From: Pseudomonas putida W15Oct28
GTDB taxonomy: Bacteria > Pseudomonadota > Gammaproteobacteria > Pseudomonadales > Pseudomonadaceae
Length of the DNA: 64,000 nt
Reading direction: 5' to 3'
NCBI RefSeq assembly: GCF_000708715.2
Contig: NZ_JENB01000030.1
Location: 1 to 64,000 of the forward strand
Part shown: positions 1 through 8,739 of the stretch, piece after piece
How positions within the stretch are numbered: position 1 is the stretch's first letter
How the letters are laid out: each line of letters starts with the position of its first letter
Translations under genes and position numbers: made by a program
Notes under the pieces: generated by a model
What the model was told of the DNA's origin: nothing
Databases searched by the model: none
What the model saw: only the letters and a program-made list of their open reading frames with translations

Positions 1-18
1 GGGTGGGGACGGCTGCTT

Positions 19-47
19 TTGCCCATCGGCGGCGGCAATTTTTTTTT
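19..47 (+). terminator. Possible terminator of a gene left of the window
   Basis: A short stem TTGCC/GGCAA (19-23 with 34-38) is followed by nine T. The stem is only five pairs with a ten-base loop, so this is weak. It would end a plus-strand gene lying before the window. Confidence 0.3.
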
Positions 48-163
48 ACAACATTGGGCTTGATCTGAAATGCGGGGTGAAAACAGCCACATCCGTATAA
101 ATTTCTTTACAAGGCGGTTCAGGAACTTGCCAGTCGTCAGAAAAATTCTTTTTGTTCAATATC

Positions 164-288
164 TTGGGGCCGCGTTGCGGCCCTTTCGCGACACAAGGCC
201 GCTCCTACAAGGACCGCGCAAGACCTCAAATTGACGCGGTAGCTGTAGGAGCGGCCTTGTGTCGCGATGGGCTGCAAAGCAGCCCCAA
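164..288. repeat. REP inverted pair (GGGGCCGC / GACACAAGGCCGCTCC type)
   Basis: Two copies of the element face each other. The arm near 181-209 is mirrored at 244-267, and outer GGGGC/GCCCC caps close the pair. This is the 'cgacacaaggccgctcctaca' subtype, also seen at 12356, 23445 and 53484. Confidence 0.85.
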
Positions 289-300
289 ATTCTCACAGGC

Positions 301-327
301 ATAAAAAAACCAGTCCGAAGACTGGTT
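301..327 (-). terminator. rluB rho-independent terminator
   Basis: On the minus strand an eight-pair stem AACCAGTC/GACTGGTT with a TTCG tetraloop is followed by a run of T, about 20 bases after the rluB stop. It is a textbook intrinsic terminator. Confidence 0.85.
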
Positions 328-349
328 TCTTGATTACCACACTGCCGTA

Positions 350-1417
350 TCAGCCACGCGGCTTGCCGCGACCACGGCCTGCCGGCTTGTCACCCTCAGG
401 CTTGCCCGTGCGCTTGCGCATGTCGCTTGGGCGCTCGGCCACCGTGCTGCCACGGTTAGGTTTACGCGGAGCCTCTTCACGCGGCTGACGCGCCGGGCGC
501 TCACCAGTGGCGGCACCTTCCTGAGCCGGGCGCAGGTTGCGCACGCGCTCGCCACGGCCCAGCGGGCGGGTCGACTTGCGCTGCAGGCGCTCCATCTTGT
601 CCTTGGCCTTGAGCTTCATGGCAGGCAGCGCTACTGGCTGCAGGCCCACTTCGGCGGCCAGGATGTCGATTTCGCCCTGGGTCATTTCACGCCAGCGGCC
701 CATCGGCAGGTCGGAGTTGAGGAACACCGGGCCGAAACGCACGCGCTTCAGGCGGCTGACCACCATGCCCTGGGATTCCCACAGGCGACGCACTTCACGG
801 TTACGGCCTTCCATCACCACGCAGTGGTACCAGTGGTTGAAGCCTTCGCCACCCGGTGCCTTCTGGATATCGGTGAACTTCGCCGGGCCGTCTTCCAGCA
901 TCACGCCAGCTTTCAGGCGCTCGATCATCTCGTCGTCGACTTCACCACGCACACGTACCGCGTACTCACGGTCCATCTCGTAGGACGGGTGCATCAGGCG
1001 GTTGGCCAGTTCACCGTCGGTGGTGAACAGCAGCAGGCCGGTGGTGTTGATGTCGAGGCGGCCGATGTTGATCCAGCGGCCTTCTTTTGGCCGTGGCAGG
1101 CGGTCGAACACGGTCGGACGGCCTTCAGGGTCGTCACGGGTGCAGATTTCGCCATCGGGCTTGTTGTACATGATCACCCGGCGGGTGGCCTCGGCGGCCT
1201 CTTCGCGCTTGATCAGCTTGCCGTCTACGGCAATGGCGTCGTGCAGGTCGACACGCTGGCCAAGGGTGGCAGCAACGCCATTGACCTTGATGCGGCCCTG
1301 GCTGATCCAGGCCTCGACGTCACGGCGCGAACCCACGCCAATGCGCGCCAGCACTTTCTGCAGCTTTTCGCCAGCGGGTGGGGTGATCTCGGTATCTTGC
1401 AGGTCTTGCTCACTCAT
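350..1417 (-). CDS. rluB: 23S rRNA pseudouridine(2605) synthase RluB
   Basis: A 355-residue pseudouridine synthase of the RsuA/RluB family that isomerises a uridine in helix 93 of 23S rRNA. An S4 RNA-binding domain lies at about residues 18-65 (EKLQKVLARIGVGSRR). The catalytic motif GRLDINTTGLLLFT carries the presumed nucleophile Asp122. From about residue 255 there is a low-complexity Arg/Lys/Pro-rich tail ending in PAGRGRGKPRG. Basic tails are common in pseudomonad RluB and probably contact RNA. ATG start with GGGAGGTGCCC just upstream. The gene lies downstream of scpB on the same strand but is separated from it by a REP pair. Confidence 0.93.
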   Translation of the reverse strand: MSEQDLQDTEITPPAGEKLQKVLARIGVGSRRDVEAWISQGRIKVNGVAATLGQRVDLHDAIAVDGKLIKREEAAEATRRVIMYNKPDGEICTRDDPEGRPTVFDRLPRPKEGRWINIGRLDINTTGLLLFTTDGELANRLMHPSYEMDREYAVRVRGEVDDEMIERLKAGVMLEDGPAKFTDIQKAPGGEGFNHWYHCVVMEGRNREVRRLWESQGMVVSRLKRVRFGPVFLNSDLPMGRWREMTQGEIDILAAEVGLQPVALPAMKLKAKDKMERLQRKSTRPLGRGERVRNLRPAQEGAATGERPARQPREEAPRKPNRGSTVAERPSDMRKRTGKPEGDKPAGRGRGKPRG

Positions 1418-1576
1418 CTGGGCACCTCCCGGTGTAGGAATGAAAACAGGTTCTTGGCGACGAACGCGCCAAAAGGCCGCGCATCATACGCGGTTCGGCA
1501 ATGGAACGCACTGGAGGTTAGAGGGTTTTGTGGGCTTTGGCAGGGGTTTCTGCCTAATGGTGGTGTAATGGCAGTG

Positions 1577-1672
1577 CCGGCCCTTTCGCGGGCTCGCCCG
1601 CTCCCACAGGTACCGCGCAACCCTCAGGGCATGTGGTATCCCTGTGGGAGCGGGCGAGCCCGCGAAAGGGCC
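1577..1672. repeat. REP inverted pair between scpB and rluB
   Basis: The arms CCTTTCGCGGGCTCGCCCG and CGGGCGAGCCCGCGAAAGG face each other around about 35 bases. The 'gctcgc' core is the same in both arms. The pair splits what is often a continuous scpB-rluB unit. Confidence 0.88.
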
Positions 1673-1691
1673 AGTACAGACAGCAACAAAA

Positions 1692-2459
1692 TCAGGGCTG
1701 TAACTTGCTCTCTTCTTCCACGGAAGCCTCAGGCTCATCCTCGCGCAAGTCATCAAAATCGATCTTCAGCCCCTCTTCCATGGCATCCAGCTCCACCAGC
1801 AAGCTACGGAAGCTGGTTTCGTCCTTGGGCTCTGCAACCTCTTCGTCCCCCAGGCTGGCATCTGCCAACGCCTGCAGGTGCGCCGGCACGGGCGCATCAT
1901 CCGGGTCGAGCAGCGGCTCCGGCTCCATTTCGCGCAACTCGGCCAGGGCCGGCAGCTCTTCCAGGCTCTTGAGGTTGAAATGGTCGAGAAACGCCTTGGT
2001 GGTGGCAAACATCGCGGGCCGACCGGGCACTTCGCGGTAGCCGACCACCCGGATCCACTCGCGCTCCACCATGGTCCTGATGATGTTGCTGTTCACCGCA
2101 ACGCCCCGCACGTCTTCAATTTCGCCACGGGTAATGGGCTGGCGGTAGGCGATCAGGGCCAGGGTTTCGAGCAGCGCGCGCGAATAACGCTGCGGGCGCT
2201 CTTCCCACAGGCGCCCGACCCAGGGCGCATAGTCCTCGCGGATTTGCAGGCGGTAGCCGCTGGCCACTTCCTTGAGTTCGAAGGCACGGCCGCTGCACGA
2301 CTTGCCCAGCACCTCAAGGGCCTGCTTGAACACGTGGGGCTCGGGGCGCTCGGCCTCTTCGAGCAGCTCGTACAGGCGCTCCAGGGATTGCGGCTTGCCC
2401 GAAGCCAGCAAAAAAGCTTCGATCAGTGACGCCAGGTCGCGGGGGTCATTCAGGTTCAT
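1692..2459 (-). CDS. scpB: Segregation and condensation protein B
   Basis: ScpB is the kleisin-associated winged-helix subunit of the Smc-ScpAB condensin; it dimerises and binds ScpA. The 255-residue protein begins MNLNDPRDLASLIEAFLLASGKP and carries the family segment LLETLALIAYRQPITRGEIEDVRGVAVNSNI. I chose ATG 2459, which overlaps the scpA stop by 14 bases; an ATG at 2516 would add 19 residues that do not look like the family. An acidic C-terminal tail follows the conserved part. It is translationally coupled to scpA, as in most bacteria. Confidence 0.93.
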   Translation of the reverse strand: MNLNDPRDLASLIEAFLLASGKPQSLERLYELLEEAERPEPHVFKQALEVLGKSCSGRAFELKEVASGYRLQIREDYAPWVGRLWEERPQRYSRALLETLALIAYRQPITRGEIEDVRGVAVNSNIIRTMVEREWIRVVGYREVPGRPAMFATTKAFLDHFNLKSLEELPALAELREMEPEPLLDPDDAPVPAHLQALADASLGDEEVAEPKDETSFRSLLVELDAMEEGLKIDFDDLREDEPEASVEEESKLQP

Positions 2460-3300
2460 CAGGTTCTTCAACAAGCGCTGGGCGAAGCCGCACGTGGATG
2501 GCGGCGAAGGGTTCATTCTGCACCAGTTCGATCAGCGATTCCTTCACCAACTCGAGAACCGCCATGAAGGTCACCACCACACCCAGCTTGCCCTCTTCGG
2601 CGGCAAACAGCTCGCCGAACGGTACGAAATTACCGCCCTTGAGGCGCTCCAGCACCTGGCTCATGCGCTCGCGGGTAGACAAGGTCTCACGGCTGATCTG
2701 GTGGCTTTCGAACAGGTCGTTGCGGCGCATCACTTCGGCCATGGACATCAGCAGCTCTTCCAGGCTGACCTGCGGCAACAGCTTGCGCACCTTGGCCTGC
2801 GGTGCTTCCAGGCGTGGCACCACGACATCGCGGCCCACCCGTGGCAGTTCGTCGATGCCCTCGGCCGCAGCCTTGAAACGCTCGTACTCCTGCAGGCGGC
2901 GGATCAGCTCGGCGCGTGGGTCACCCTCCTCCTCCTCGATATCGGCCGAACGCGGCAGCAGCATGCGCGATTTGATCTCGGCGAGCATGGCGGCCATCAC
3001 CAGGTACTCGGCGGCCAGCTCCAGGCGCACGCTCTTCATCAGCTCAACGTAGCCCATGTACTGGCGGGTGATTTCCGCCACAGGGATGTCGAGGATGTCG
3101 ATGTTCTGCTTGCGGATAAGGTACAGCAACAGGTCCAGCGGCCCTTCAAACGCTTCGAGGATGACTTCCAGGGCATCCGGGGGGATGTACAGGTCCAGCG
3201 GCATTTCGGTCAGGGCTTCGCCGTAGACCAGGGCCAGTTGCAGCTGCCGAGGCGAGTCGGCCTGTTCAGCCGGCGCCTCGGGCGTTTCCACCTGGCTCAC
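2446..3300 (-). CDS. scpA: Segregation and condensation protein A
   Basis: ScpA is the kleisin that bridges the Smc heads in chromosome condensation. The 284-residue product contains the N-terminal kleisin helix region FEGPLDLLLYLIRKQNIDILDIPVAEITRQY (from about residue 51) and the C-terminal winged helix VVVTFMAVLELVKESLI. The start is GTG at 3300, overlapping the TGA of the upstream YciO-type gene as GTGA, so translation is probably coupled. An acidic segment IEEEEGDPRAE sits between the domains. The 40-residue N-terminal extension before the kleisin domain is longer than in firmicute ScpA but usual in pseudomonads. Confidence 0.94.
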   Translation of the reverse strand: MSQVETPEAPAEQADSPRQLQLALVYGEALTEMPLDLYIPPDALEVILEAFEGPLDLLLYLIRKQNIDILDIPVAEITRQYMGYVELMKSVRLELAAEYLVMAAMLAEIKSRMLLPRSADIEEEEGDPRAELIRRLQEYERFKAAAEGIDELPRVGRDVVVPRLEAPQAKVRKLLPQVSLEELLMSMAEVMRRNDLFESHQISRETLSTRERMSQVLERLKGGNFVPFGELFAAEEGKLGVVVTFMAVLELVKESLIELVQNEPFAAIHVRLRPALVEEPDEPE

Positions 3301-3926
3301 GCGCTGACCAGAAACGGCGTGGGGTCGCCGCAGCCTTCGCGGATCAGTGCAGGCTCATCGCCCGTGAGATCAATGATGGTCGACGCCTTGAGGTCGCCGA
3401 AACCGCCATCGATGATCAGGTCGACATGGTGCTCCAGGCGTTGACGGATCTCGTAGGGGTCGGTCATCGGCTCTTCGTCACCGGGCAAGATCAGGCTCAC
3501 GCTCATCAACGGCTCACCCAGTTCTTCCAGCAGTGCCAGAACAATGGGGTTGGACGGTACGCGCAGCCCGATTGTACGGCGCTTTTCGTGCATCAACAGC
3601 CGTGGCACTTCACGGGTGGCATTGAGGATGAACGTATACGGCCCGGGAACATGCGCTTTGAGCAGGCGGAACGTAGACGTATCGATCTTGGCGAACAACC
3701 CCATTTGCGAGAGGTCGCAGCACAGCAAGGTGAAGTTGTGCTGCTTGTCCAACTGGCGCAAGCGCCGAACCCGCTCGATGGCGCTTTTATCGCCAATCTG
3801 GCAGCCCAGCGCATAGGCTGAGTCGGTCGGATACACCACCACGCCACCCTTGCGGATGATCTCGACGGCCTGTTTTACCAGGCGCGCCTGTGGGTTCTCC
3901 GAATGAATCTGGAAAAATTGGCTCAC
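3297..3926 (-). CDS. YciO/Sua5 family protein (TsaC-like)
   Basis: A 209-residue protein of the YrdC/Sua5/YciO fold; TsaC members make the threonylcarbamoyl-AMP used for tRNA t6A, while YciO is a weakly active paralogue. The RNA/ATP-binding core shows at GGVVVYPTDSAYALGC and RRLRQLDKQHNFTLLC, with IGLRVPSNPIVLALL and SLILPGDEEPMTDPYEI later. I chose GTG 3926, preceded by AGGA seven bases away; the longer open frame to 4082 overlaps the PHP gene and looks non-native. The neighbouring PHP, scpA and scpB genes match the common yciV-yciO-scpAB arrangement, which favours YciO over TsaC. Confidence 0.88.
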   Translation of the reverse strand: MSQFFQIHSENPQARLVKQAVEIIRKGGVVVYPTDSAYALGCQIGDKSAIERVRRLRQLDKQHNFTLLCCDLSQMGLFAKIDTSTFRLLKAHVPGPYTFILNATREVPRLLMHEKRRTIGLRVPSNPIVLALLEELGEPLMSVSLILPGDEEPMTDPYEIRQRLEHHVDLIIDGGFGDLKASTIIDLTGDEPALIREGCGDPTPFLVSA

Positions 3927-3939
3927 GTAGTCGTCCTGT

Positions 3940-4800
3940 TCATAGCGCCAAAGGCTGTTCATGGCTGAATCGACGCCACAGAGGTGGCAAATCCTCGGGC
4001 AAAGGCCGGTAGGCACCGATCTCGCCCCAGGTGCCGGGGCCGTGGAAGTCACTGCCAGCGCTTGCCAGCAGGCCGAATTCACGCGTAAGGATGGACATCG
4101 TGCCCACTTGCTCGGCCGGCATCATCCCGTTGACCACCTCAAGTGCCTGCCCGCCTGCCTGAATATAGTCGGCAATCAGCCTTCTGCGCTTGCTGCGGGT
4201 CAGGTCGTAGTGCATGGGGTGGGCCAGGCTCACCCAGGCTTTGGACTGGCGCAGGGTGGCGACAGTTTCGTCGAGGGTCGGCCAGTGCTGCTTGACGTCG
4301 CCCAGCTTGCCGGCACCCAGCCATTTGCGAAACGCCTCGCCACGGTCCTTGACGTGCCCGGCACGTACCAGGTACTCGGCAAAATGCGGGCGCGCCGGGG
4401 CGTTGCCGCTGTCGCCCAGCTCGTGCTGCACGGCGCGGGCGCCTTCGAGCGTACCCGGCATGCCTTTGGCTGCCAGCCGTTTGTCGATTTCCTCGGCGCG
4501 CAGCCAGCGACCCCGGTGCAGTGATTCAATCGCCGCCAGCAAGGGCGGCGCGTCCAGCGGGAAGTCATAACCCAGCACATGGATGGTCGCGCCACCCCAG
4601 GTGCACGACAATTCCACCCCGCTGACCCAACGCATGCCCCGTTCAGTGCAGGCCTGGCGTGCTTCGGCCAGGCCTTCGAGGGTGTCATGGTCAGTCAGTG
4701 CCAGCGTTTGCACCCCGTGCTCATGGGCCCGGGCAACCAGTACCGAGGGCGACAGGGCGCCGTCGGAGGCCGTACTGTGACAGTGCAGATCAACATTCAT
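3940..4800 (-). CDS. PHP-domain phosphoesterase (RNase AM / YciV type)
   Basis: A 286-residue metal-dependent phosphoesterase of the PHP family. In E. coli the YciV member (RnmAB, RNase AM) hydrolyses 3',5'-nucleoside bisphosphates and trims 5' ends of short RNAs and rRNA precursors. Metal-binding motifs are visible: [15 protein letters not shown] at residues 4-18, LTDHDTLEG near 36-44, and [14 protein letters not shown] near the C terminus. It starts the minus-strand group PHP, yciO, scpA, scpB, with only 13 bases to the yciO GTG. It is divergent from yciB. Confidence 0.88.
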   Translation of the reverse strand: MNVDLHCHSTASDGALSPSVLVARAHEHGVQTLALTDHDTLEGLAEARQACTERGMRWVSGVELSCTWGGATIHVLGYDFPLDAPPLLAAIESLHRGRWLRAEEIDKRLAAKGMPGTLEGARAVQHELGDSGNAPARPHFAEYLVRAGHVKDRGEAFRKWLGAGKLGDVKQHWPTLDETVATLRQSKAWVSLAHPMHYDLTRSKRRRLIADYIQAGGQALEVVNGMMPAEQVGTMSILTREFGLLASAGSDFHGPGTWGEIGAYRPLPEDLPPLWRRFSHEQPLAL

Positions 4801-4867
4801 GGAGGAGCGCTTTCGCTGGATTCGATGTTTGTTATTATGCCGTCACATCCCGATTCTGGCTGCCATT

Positions 4868-5461
4868 GTGAAACAATTCATCGATTTCATCCCGCTGCTG
4901 CTGTTCTTCATCGTCTACAAGCTCGACCCGCGCCCCATGGAAGTCGCCGGCCATAGCTTCGAATTCGGCGGCATCTACAGTGCCACGGCCATGCTGATCA
5001 TCAGCTCGCTGGTGGTGTACGGCGCGCTGTTCCTGCGCCAGCGCAGGCTGGAAAAGGGCCAGTGGCTGACCTTGGTGGCCTGCCTGGTGTTCGGCGGCCT
5101 GACCCTGACGTTCCACAGCGAAACCTTCCTCAAGTGGAAAGCGCCGGTGGTGAACTGGCTGTTCGCCCTGGGCTTTGCCGGCAGCCATTTCATCGGTGAC
5201 CGGGTGCTGATCAAGCGCATCATGGGCCACGCCCTGACCCTGCCCGATGCCGTCTGGTCCCGCCTGAACGTTGCCTGGATCGCCTTCTTCCTGTTCTGCG
5301 GCGCGGCCAACCTGTTCGTCGCCTTCACCTTCCAGGACTTCTGGGTCGACTTCAAGGTGTTCGGCAGCCTGGGCATGACCGTGCTCTTCCTGGTGGCGCA
5401 AGGCGTGTACCTGTCGCGCCACCTGCACGACGACCCTTCTACTACCAAACCCAAGGATTGA
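4868..5461 (+). CDS. yciB: Inner-membrane septation protein A
   Basis: YciB/IspZ family integral membrane protein of 197 residues, implicated in cell envelope synthesis and division. The protein begins [18 protein letters not shown] after a GTG start at 4868; the open frame extends upstream to 4799 but that part overlaps the PHP promoter and is unlike the family. About five hydrophobic helices are visible ([79 protein letters not shown]). It is one base from yciI, so the two are co-transcribed. Confidence 0.93.
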   Translation: MKQFIDFIPLLLFFIVYKLDPRPMEVAGHSFEFGGIYSATAMLIISSLVVYGALFLRQRRLEKGQWLTLVACLVFGGLTLTFHSETFLKWKAPVVNWLFALGFAGSHFIGDRVLIKRIMGHALTLPDAVWSRLNVAWIAFFLFCGAANLFVAFTFQDFWVDFKVFGSLGMTVLFLVAQGVYLSRHLHDDPSTTKPKD

Positions 5462-5462
5462 C

Positions 5463-5762
5463 ATGCTCTACGCCATCATCGCCAGCGACGTCGCAAACTC
5501 CCTGGAAAAGCGCCTGGCTGCCCGCCCGGCGCACATCGAACGCCTGCAGCAGCTCAAGGCCGAAGGCCGCGTGGTGCTGGCCGGCCCACACCCGGCCATC
5601 GACAGCAACGACCCGGGCGAAGCCGGTTTCAGCGGTAGCCTGATCGTTGCCGAATTCGAGTCGCTGGCTGCGGCGCAGGCCTGGGCCGATGCCGACCCGT
5701 ACATTGCTGCCGGCGTGTACGACAAAGTCATCGTCAAGCCGTTCAAGCAAGTACTGCCTTGA
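5463..5762 (+). CDS. yciI: YciI family protein
   Basis: A 99-residue ferredoxin-like-fold protein of the YciI family. Family hallmarks are the N-terminal [15 protein letters not shown], the His in [11 protein letters not shown], the stretch [11 protein letters not shown] and [21 protein letters not shown]. The conserved His-Asp pair suggests catalytic activity, but the substrate is unknown. It follows yciB with a one-base gap, the usual yciB-yciI pairing in pseudomonads. A REP pair lies directly downstream. Confidence 0.92.
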   Translation: MLYAIIASDVANSLEKRLAARPAHIERLQQLKAEGRVVLAGPHPAIDSNDPGEAGFSGSLIVAEFESLAAAQAWADADPYIAAGVYDKVIVKPFKQVLP

Positions 5763-5776
5763 TCTGAGACCGAGTC

Positions 5777-5871
5777 GGCTTCTTCGCGGGCTTGCCCGCT
5801 CCCACAGGTAACCCACAAGCCTCAGGATCTGTGGAGTATCTGTGGGAGCGGGCAAGCCCGCGAAGGGGGCC
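5777..5871. repeat. REP inverted pair after yciI
   Basis: Facing copies CTTCGCGGGCTTGCCCG and CGGGCAAGCCCGCGAAG, each with the CTCCCACAG tail turned to the centre. It lies between yciI and the response regulator gene. Confidence 0.88.
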
Positions 5872-5967
5872 ACGCGGCACCCGCAGTTATACGGTTGCCA
5901 TCAGTCTGCGGTATCTTTGCCACTGGCGGGCCGAATAGCCGCCGTCAATGGTTGAATTGAGTGAGTC

Positions 5968-6645
5968 ATGAGCGAGCTGTTACTGATTGATGATGACCAG
6001 GAGCTGTGCGAGCTGCTCGGTAGCTGGCTGACCCAGGAAGGGTTCACGGTGCGTGCCTGCCACGATGGCCAGAGCGCACGCCAGGCCCTGGCCGAGTACG
6101 CGCCGGCGGCCGTGGTACTGGACGTGATGCTGCCCGATGGCAGCGGCCTGGAACTGCTCAAGCAATTGCGCAGCGAGCATACCGAGCTGCCGGTGCTGAT
6201 GCTCTCTGCACGCGGCGAGCCGCTGGACCGCATTCTCGGCCTGGAACTGGGCGCCGACGACTACCTGGCCAAACCTTGCGATCCGCGCGAGCTCACAGCC
6301 CGTCTGCGTGCAGTACTGCGCCGCAGCCACCCCACCGCCACCACCAGCCAGGTGGAACTGGGCGATCTGGTGTACAGCCCCGCACGTGGCGTGGCCAGCA
6401 TCGATGGCCGTGAAATGACCCTCACCCTGTCCGAAAGCCGCATTCTTGAAGCCCTGCTACGCCAGCCCGGCGAACCGCTGGACAAGCAGGAACTGGCGCA
6501 GATCGGCCTGGGCCGCAAACTGACCCTGTACGACCGCAGCCTGGACATGCATGTCAGCAACCTGCGCAAGAAGATCGGCCCGCATGCCGATGGCCGTCCA
6601 CGCATCGTGGCGCTGCGTAGCCGTGGCTATTACTACTGCCTGTGA
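5968..6645 (+). CDS. OmpR-family response regulator (CpxR-like)
   Basis: A 225-residue two-component regulator. The receiver domain begins MSELLLIDDDQELCELL, with the phosphoacceptor Asp52 in VVLDVMLPDG and the conserved Lys102 in LAKP. The C-terminal winged helix ends IVALRSRGYYYCL, with DRSLDMHVSNLRKKIG as recognition helix. The neighbours are a CpxP/Spy-like periplasmic protein and a CpxA-like kinase, which supports a role in envelope stress. Final residues RGYYYC are close to CpxR of enterobacteria. It could also be called an RstA/ColR type; the CpxP-like neighbour argues for CpxR. Confidence 0.87.
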   Translation: MSELLLIDDDQELCELLGSWLTQEGFTVRACHDGQSARQALAEYAPAAVVLDVMLPDGSGLELLKQLRSEHTELPVLMLSARGEPLDRILGLELGADDYLAKPCDPRELTARLRAVLRRSHPTATTSQVELGDLVYSPARGVASIDGREMTLTLSESRILEALLRQPGEPLDKQELAQIGLGRKLTLYDRSLDMHVSNLRKKIGPHADGRPRIVALRSRGYYYCL

Positions 6646-6678
6646 AATCGCCGGGGCCGCAGCTCGCCCCGGTTCATC

Positions 6679-6695
6679 TTTACCGAGCCTTTACC
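6679..6695. promoter_or_regulatory. Direct repeat GGTAAA-N5-GGTAAA (candidate CpxR site)
   Basis: TTTACC occurs twice with a five-base gap, which reads GGTAAA-N5-GGTAAA on the other strand. CpxR of enterobacteria binds GTAAA-N5-GTAAA, so this is one base longer in period. It lies about 80 bases upstream of the CpxP-like gene. A TTGACG hexamer follows at 6711-6716. Confidence 0.5.
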
Positions 6696-6774
6696 ATCCC
6701 CTGACTGCGCTTGACGGTGATCTCCCTAGACTGTGCTCATCCGGTAACCACCGGCCTATGAAAGGAGAGACACC

Positions 6775-7191
6775 ATGCGCAAGACCCTTATCGCCCTGAT
6801 GTTCGCCGCCGCCCTGCCGACCGTGGCCATGGCCATGCCTGAAGGCGGCCCGCGTCACGACGGCCCGCATCATCGCGGTGATGCGCCTTTCCATCAACTG
6901 GACCTGAGCCGCGACCAACGCCAGCAGATCGGCAAGCTGATGGGCGAGCAGATGCAGCAGCGCCGCGACATCAACGAGCGCTACCTGGCCAAGCTGCCAG
7001 CCGCCGACCAGAAAGCCATGAAGGACGAGCTGCAAGCCAGCCGTGCCAAGACCGACACCGCAGTGCGCAACCTGCTCAAACCTGAACAGCAGAAGAAGTT
7101 CGACGAACTGCAAAAGGAACGCGCCGCAAAGAAAGCCGAGTGGCAGGAGTTCCAGGCCTGGAAAGCTGAAAAAGGCACCAAGGCTCAGTAA
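6775..7191 (+). CDS. CpxP/Spy-like periplasmic protein
   Basis: A 138-residue exported protein. A signal peptide with AMA cleavage motif covers about residues 1-20. The mature part begins with a His/Gly-rich segment (HDGPHHRGD), which may bind metal. It is then all helical with an LTxxQ-type segment (LDLSRDQRQQIGKLM, ending KPEQQKKFDELQKER). Spy/CpxP proteins are helical chaperones that also inhibit the CpxA sensor. It sits between the regulator and kinase genes, has its own candidate CpxR site and a strong SD (AAAGGAGAG), and is followed by a terminator before the kinase. Confidence 0.82.
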   Translation: MRKTLIALMFAAALPTVAMAMPEGGPRHDGPHHRGDAPFHQLDLSRDQRQQIGKLMGEQMQQRRDINERYLAKLPAADQKAMKDELQASRAKTDTAVRNLLKPEQQKKFDELQKERAAKKAEWQEFQAWKAEKGTKAQ

Positions 7192-7205
7192 GCTGTACGC
7201 CCGAT

Positions 7206-7236
7206 GCCCGGCCCGCCTCCCCGCGGGCCGGGCTTT
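7206..7236 (+). terminator. Intrinsic terminator between CpxP-like gene and kinase
   Basis: A perfect eleven-pair GC stem GCCCGGCCCGC/GCGGGCCGGGC with a CTCC-containing loop is followed by TTTT. It lies between the CpxP-like stop and the kinase start, so it probably lets only part of the transcripts run into the kinase gene. Confidence 0.8.
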
Positions 7237-7257
7237 TACCGTTTACAGGAGGTGCAC

Positions 7258-8592
7258 TTGCGTTCACTGTTCTGGCGCATCCTGGCCAGTTTCTGGCTGG
7301 CCATCACCCTGGTCGCAGGCCTGTCGATCCTGCTGGGCCACATGCTCAACCAGGACGCCTGGATCCTTAGCCGCCACCCGGGCCTGAATACCCTGGCCAG
7401 CAAGTGGGCCAAGCATTACGAGCAGGAAGGCCTGGATTCGGCGCAGCACTTTCTGGAACGGCGCAAAGATCGCTACAAGATCGACGTACAGGTGCTCGAC
7501 GACAGTGGCGAGGCCGTGGTCCCCGGCACCTTCCCGCGCCGTGCGGCAGCCTTCGAGGCACGCCAGCACAACGACGAGCGGCGCCTGCCATGGCGTCGGC
7601 TGACCGAGGAATACACCAGCCCCGAGACCGGCGAAACCTACCTGCTGATCTATCGCATCCCCCACCCGGCGCTGGATGCCTGGCACCGCGAAAGCCTGAT
7701 GTGGCCGCTCAGTGCCCTGGGGATTGCGTTGGTGGTACTGACCCTGTTCAGCCTGCTGGTCACCCTGTCCATCACCCGCCCGCTAAGCCGCCTGCGCAGC
7801 GCGGTGCATGACCTGGGCCAGACCACCTACCAGCAGAACAGCCTGGCGCAACTGGCGGCACGACGTGACGAGTTTGGCGTGCTGGCCAAGGACTTCAACA
7901 AGATGGGCGCGCGCCTGCAAAGCACCATCGGCAGCCAGCGCCAGTTGCTGCGCGATGTGTCCCATGAGCTGCGCTCGCCACTGGCCAGGCTGCGCATCGC
8001 CCTGGCCTTGGCCGAGCGCGCCGGGCCCGAGCAGCGCGAAACCTTGTGGCCGCGCCTGACCCGCGAGTGCGACCGCCTGGAAGACCTGATCAGCGAAATC
8101 CTTGCCTTGGCCCGGGTCGATGCCGAGCAGGCTCATGCCGAGCCGGTCGACCTCAATGCCCTGCTCGGCAGCGTACGCAAGGACGCCCTGCTCAGCGCGC
8201 CCGATCAGGATGTGCGCCTTGAAGCGCAGCCTGGGTTGACCTTGCAGGGTTGGCCAACGCTGATCGAGCGTGCAGTGGACAACCTGCTGCGCAACGCCTT
8301 GCGCTTCAATCCGGTCGGGCAGCCGGTCGAAGCGAGTGCCGTGCGTGAGCAGGACCGTATCGTGATCAGCGTGCGCGACCATGGGCCAGGGGCGGCAGCG
8401 GAACACCTGGCTCAGCTGGGGGAACCGTTCTTCCGCGCGCCGGGGCAGGACGCGCCGGGGCATGGGCTGGGGCTGGCGATTGCGCGCAAGGCGGCGGAGC
8501 GCCATGGCGGGAGTCTTGTGCTGGGCAACCATCCACAGGGGGGCTTTGTGGCCAGGCTGGAGTTACCCTTGGCTGAGGCGGCTGGCAGTTGA
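7258..8592 (+). CDS. CpxA-like sensor histidine kinase
   Basis: A 444-residue membrane histidine kinase. I chose TTG 7258, preceded by AGGAGG five bases away; the longer frame from 7204 runs through the terminator. Transmembrane helices lie at about 9-29 and 149-172, enclosing a sensor domain of about 120 residues. A HAMP segment follows (ITRPLSRLRSAVHDL). The phospho-acceptor is His236 in DVSHELRSPLARLR. ATP-binding boxes follow: DNLLRNALRF (N346), DHGPG, and GHGLGLAIA. It pairs with the OmpR-type regulator upstream. Confidence 0.88.
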   Translation: MRSLFWRILASFWLAITLVAGLSILLGHMLNQDAWILSRHPGLNTLASKWAKHYEQEGLDSAQHFLERRKDRYKIDVQVLDDSGEAVVPGTFPRRAAAFEARQHNDERRLPWRRLTEEYTSPETGETYLLIYRIPHPALDAWHRESLMWPLSALGIALVVLTLFSLLVTLSITRPLSRLRSAVHDLGQTTYQQNSLAQLAARRDEFGVLAKDFNKMGARLQSTIGSQRQLLRDVSHELRSPLARLRIALALAERAGPEQRETLWPRLTRECDRLEDLISEILALARVDAEQAHAEPVDLNALLGSVRKDALLSAPDQDVRLEAQPGLTLQGWPTLIERAVDNLLRNALRFNPVGQPVEASAVREQDRIVISVRDHGPGAAAEHLAQLGEPFFRAPGQDAPGHGLGLAIARKAAERHGGSLVLGNHPQGGFVARLELPLAEAAGS

Positions 8593-8608
8593 TGTGATGT
8601 AAAGGCAT

Positions 8609-8704
8609 CCGGCCTCTTCGCGGGCACGCCCGCTCCCACAGGTACTGTGCGATGCCTGAGACTTGCACCGCACCTGTGGGAGCGGGCGTGCCCGCGAAGA
8701 GGCC
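8609..8704. repeat. REP inverted pair after the CpxA-like gene
   Basis: Facing arms of the type CCTCTTCGCGGGCACGCCCG / CGGGCGTGCCCGCGAAGAGG. It sits in a convergent gap between the kinase and the nitroreductase. Confidence 0.88.
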
Positions 8705-8739
8705 AGTGGCCTTGAAACAACAATCAGCCCAAGGCTGCG

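Larger units (their letters stand above)
1..349. other. Intergenic stretch at window start
   Basis: No convincing gene is visible here. It holds a weak terminator-like hairpin at 19-47, an AT-rich stretch around 100-160, a REP inverted pair at 164-288 and the rluB terminator at 301-327. The short frames that cross it are REP and terminator sequence. Confidence 0.7.

Noticed and set aside
164-288. REP pairs as CRISPR repeats
   Set aside because: They are inverted, scattered pairs, with no regular direct repeats and spacers and no cas genes.
2460-2516. Longer scpB start at 2516
   Set aside because: It would overlap scpA by 71 bases and add a low-similarity segment; ATG 2459 matches the family N terminus.
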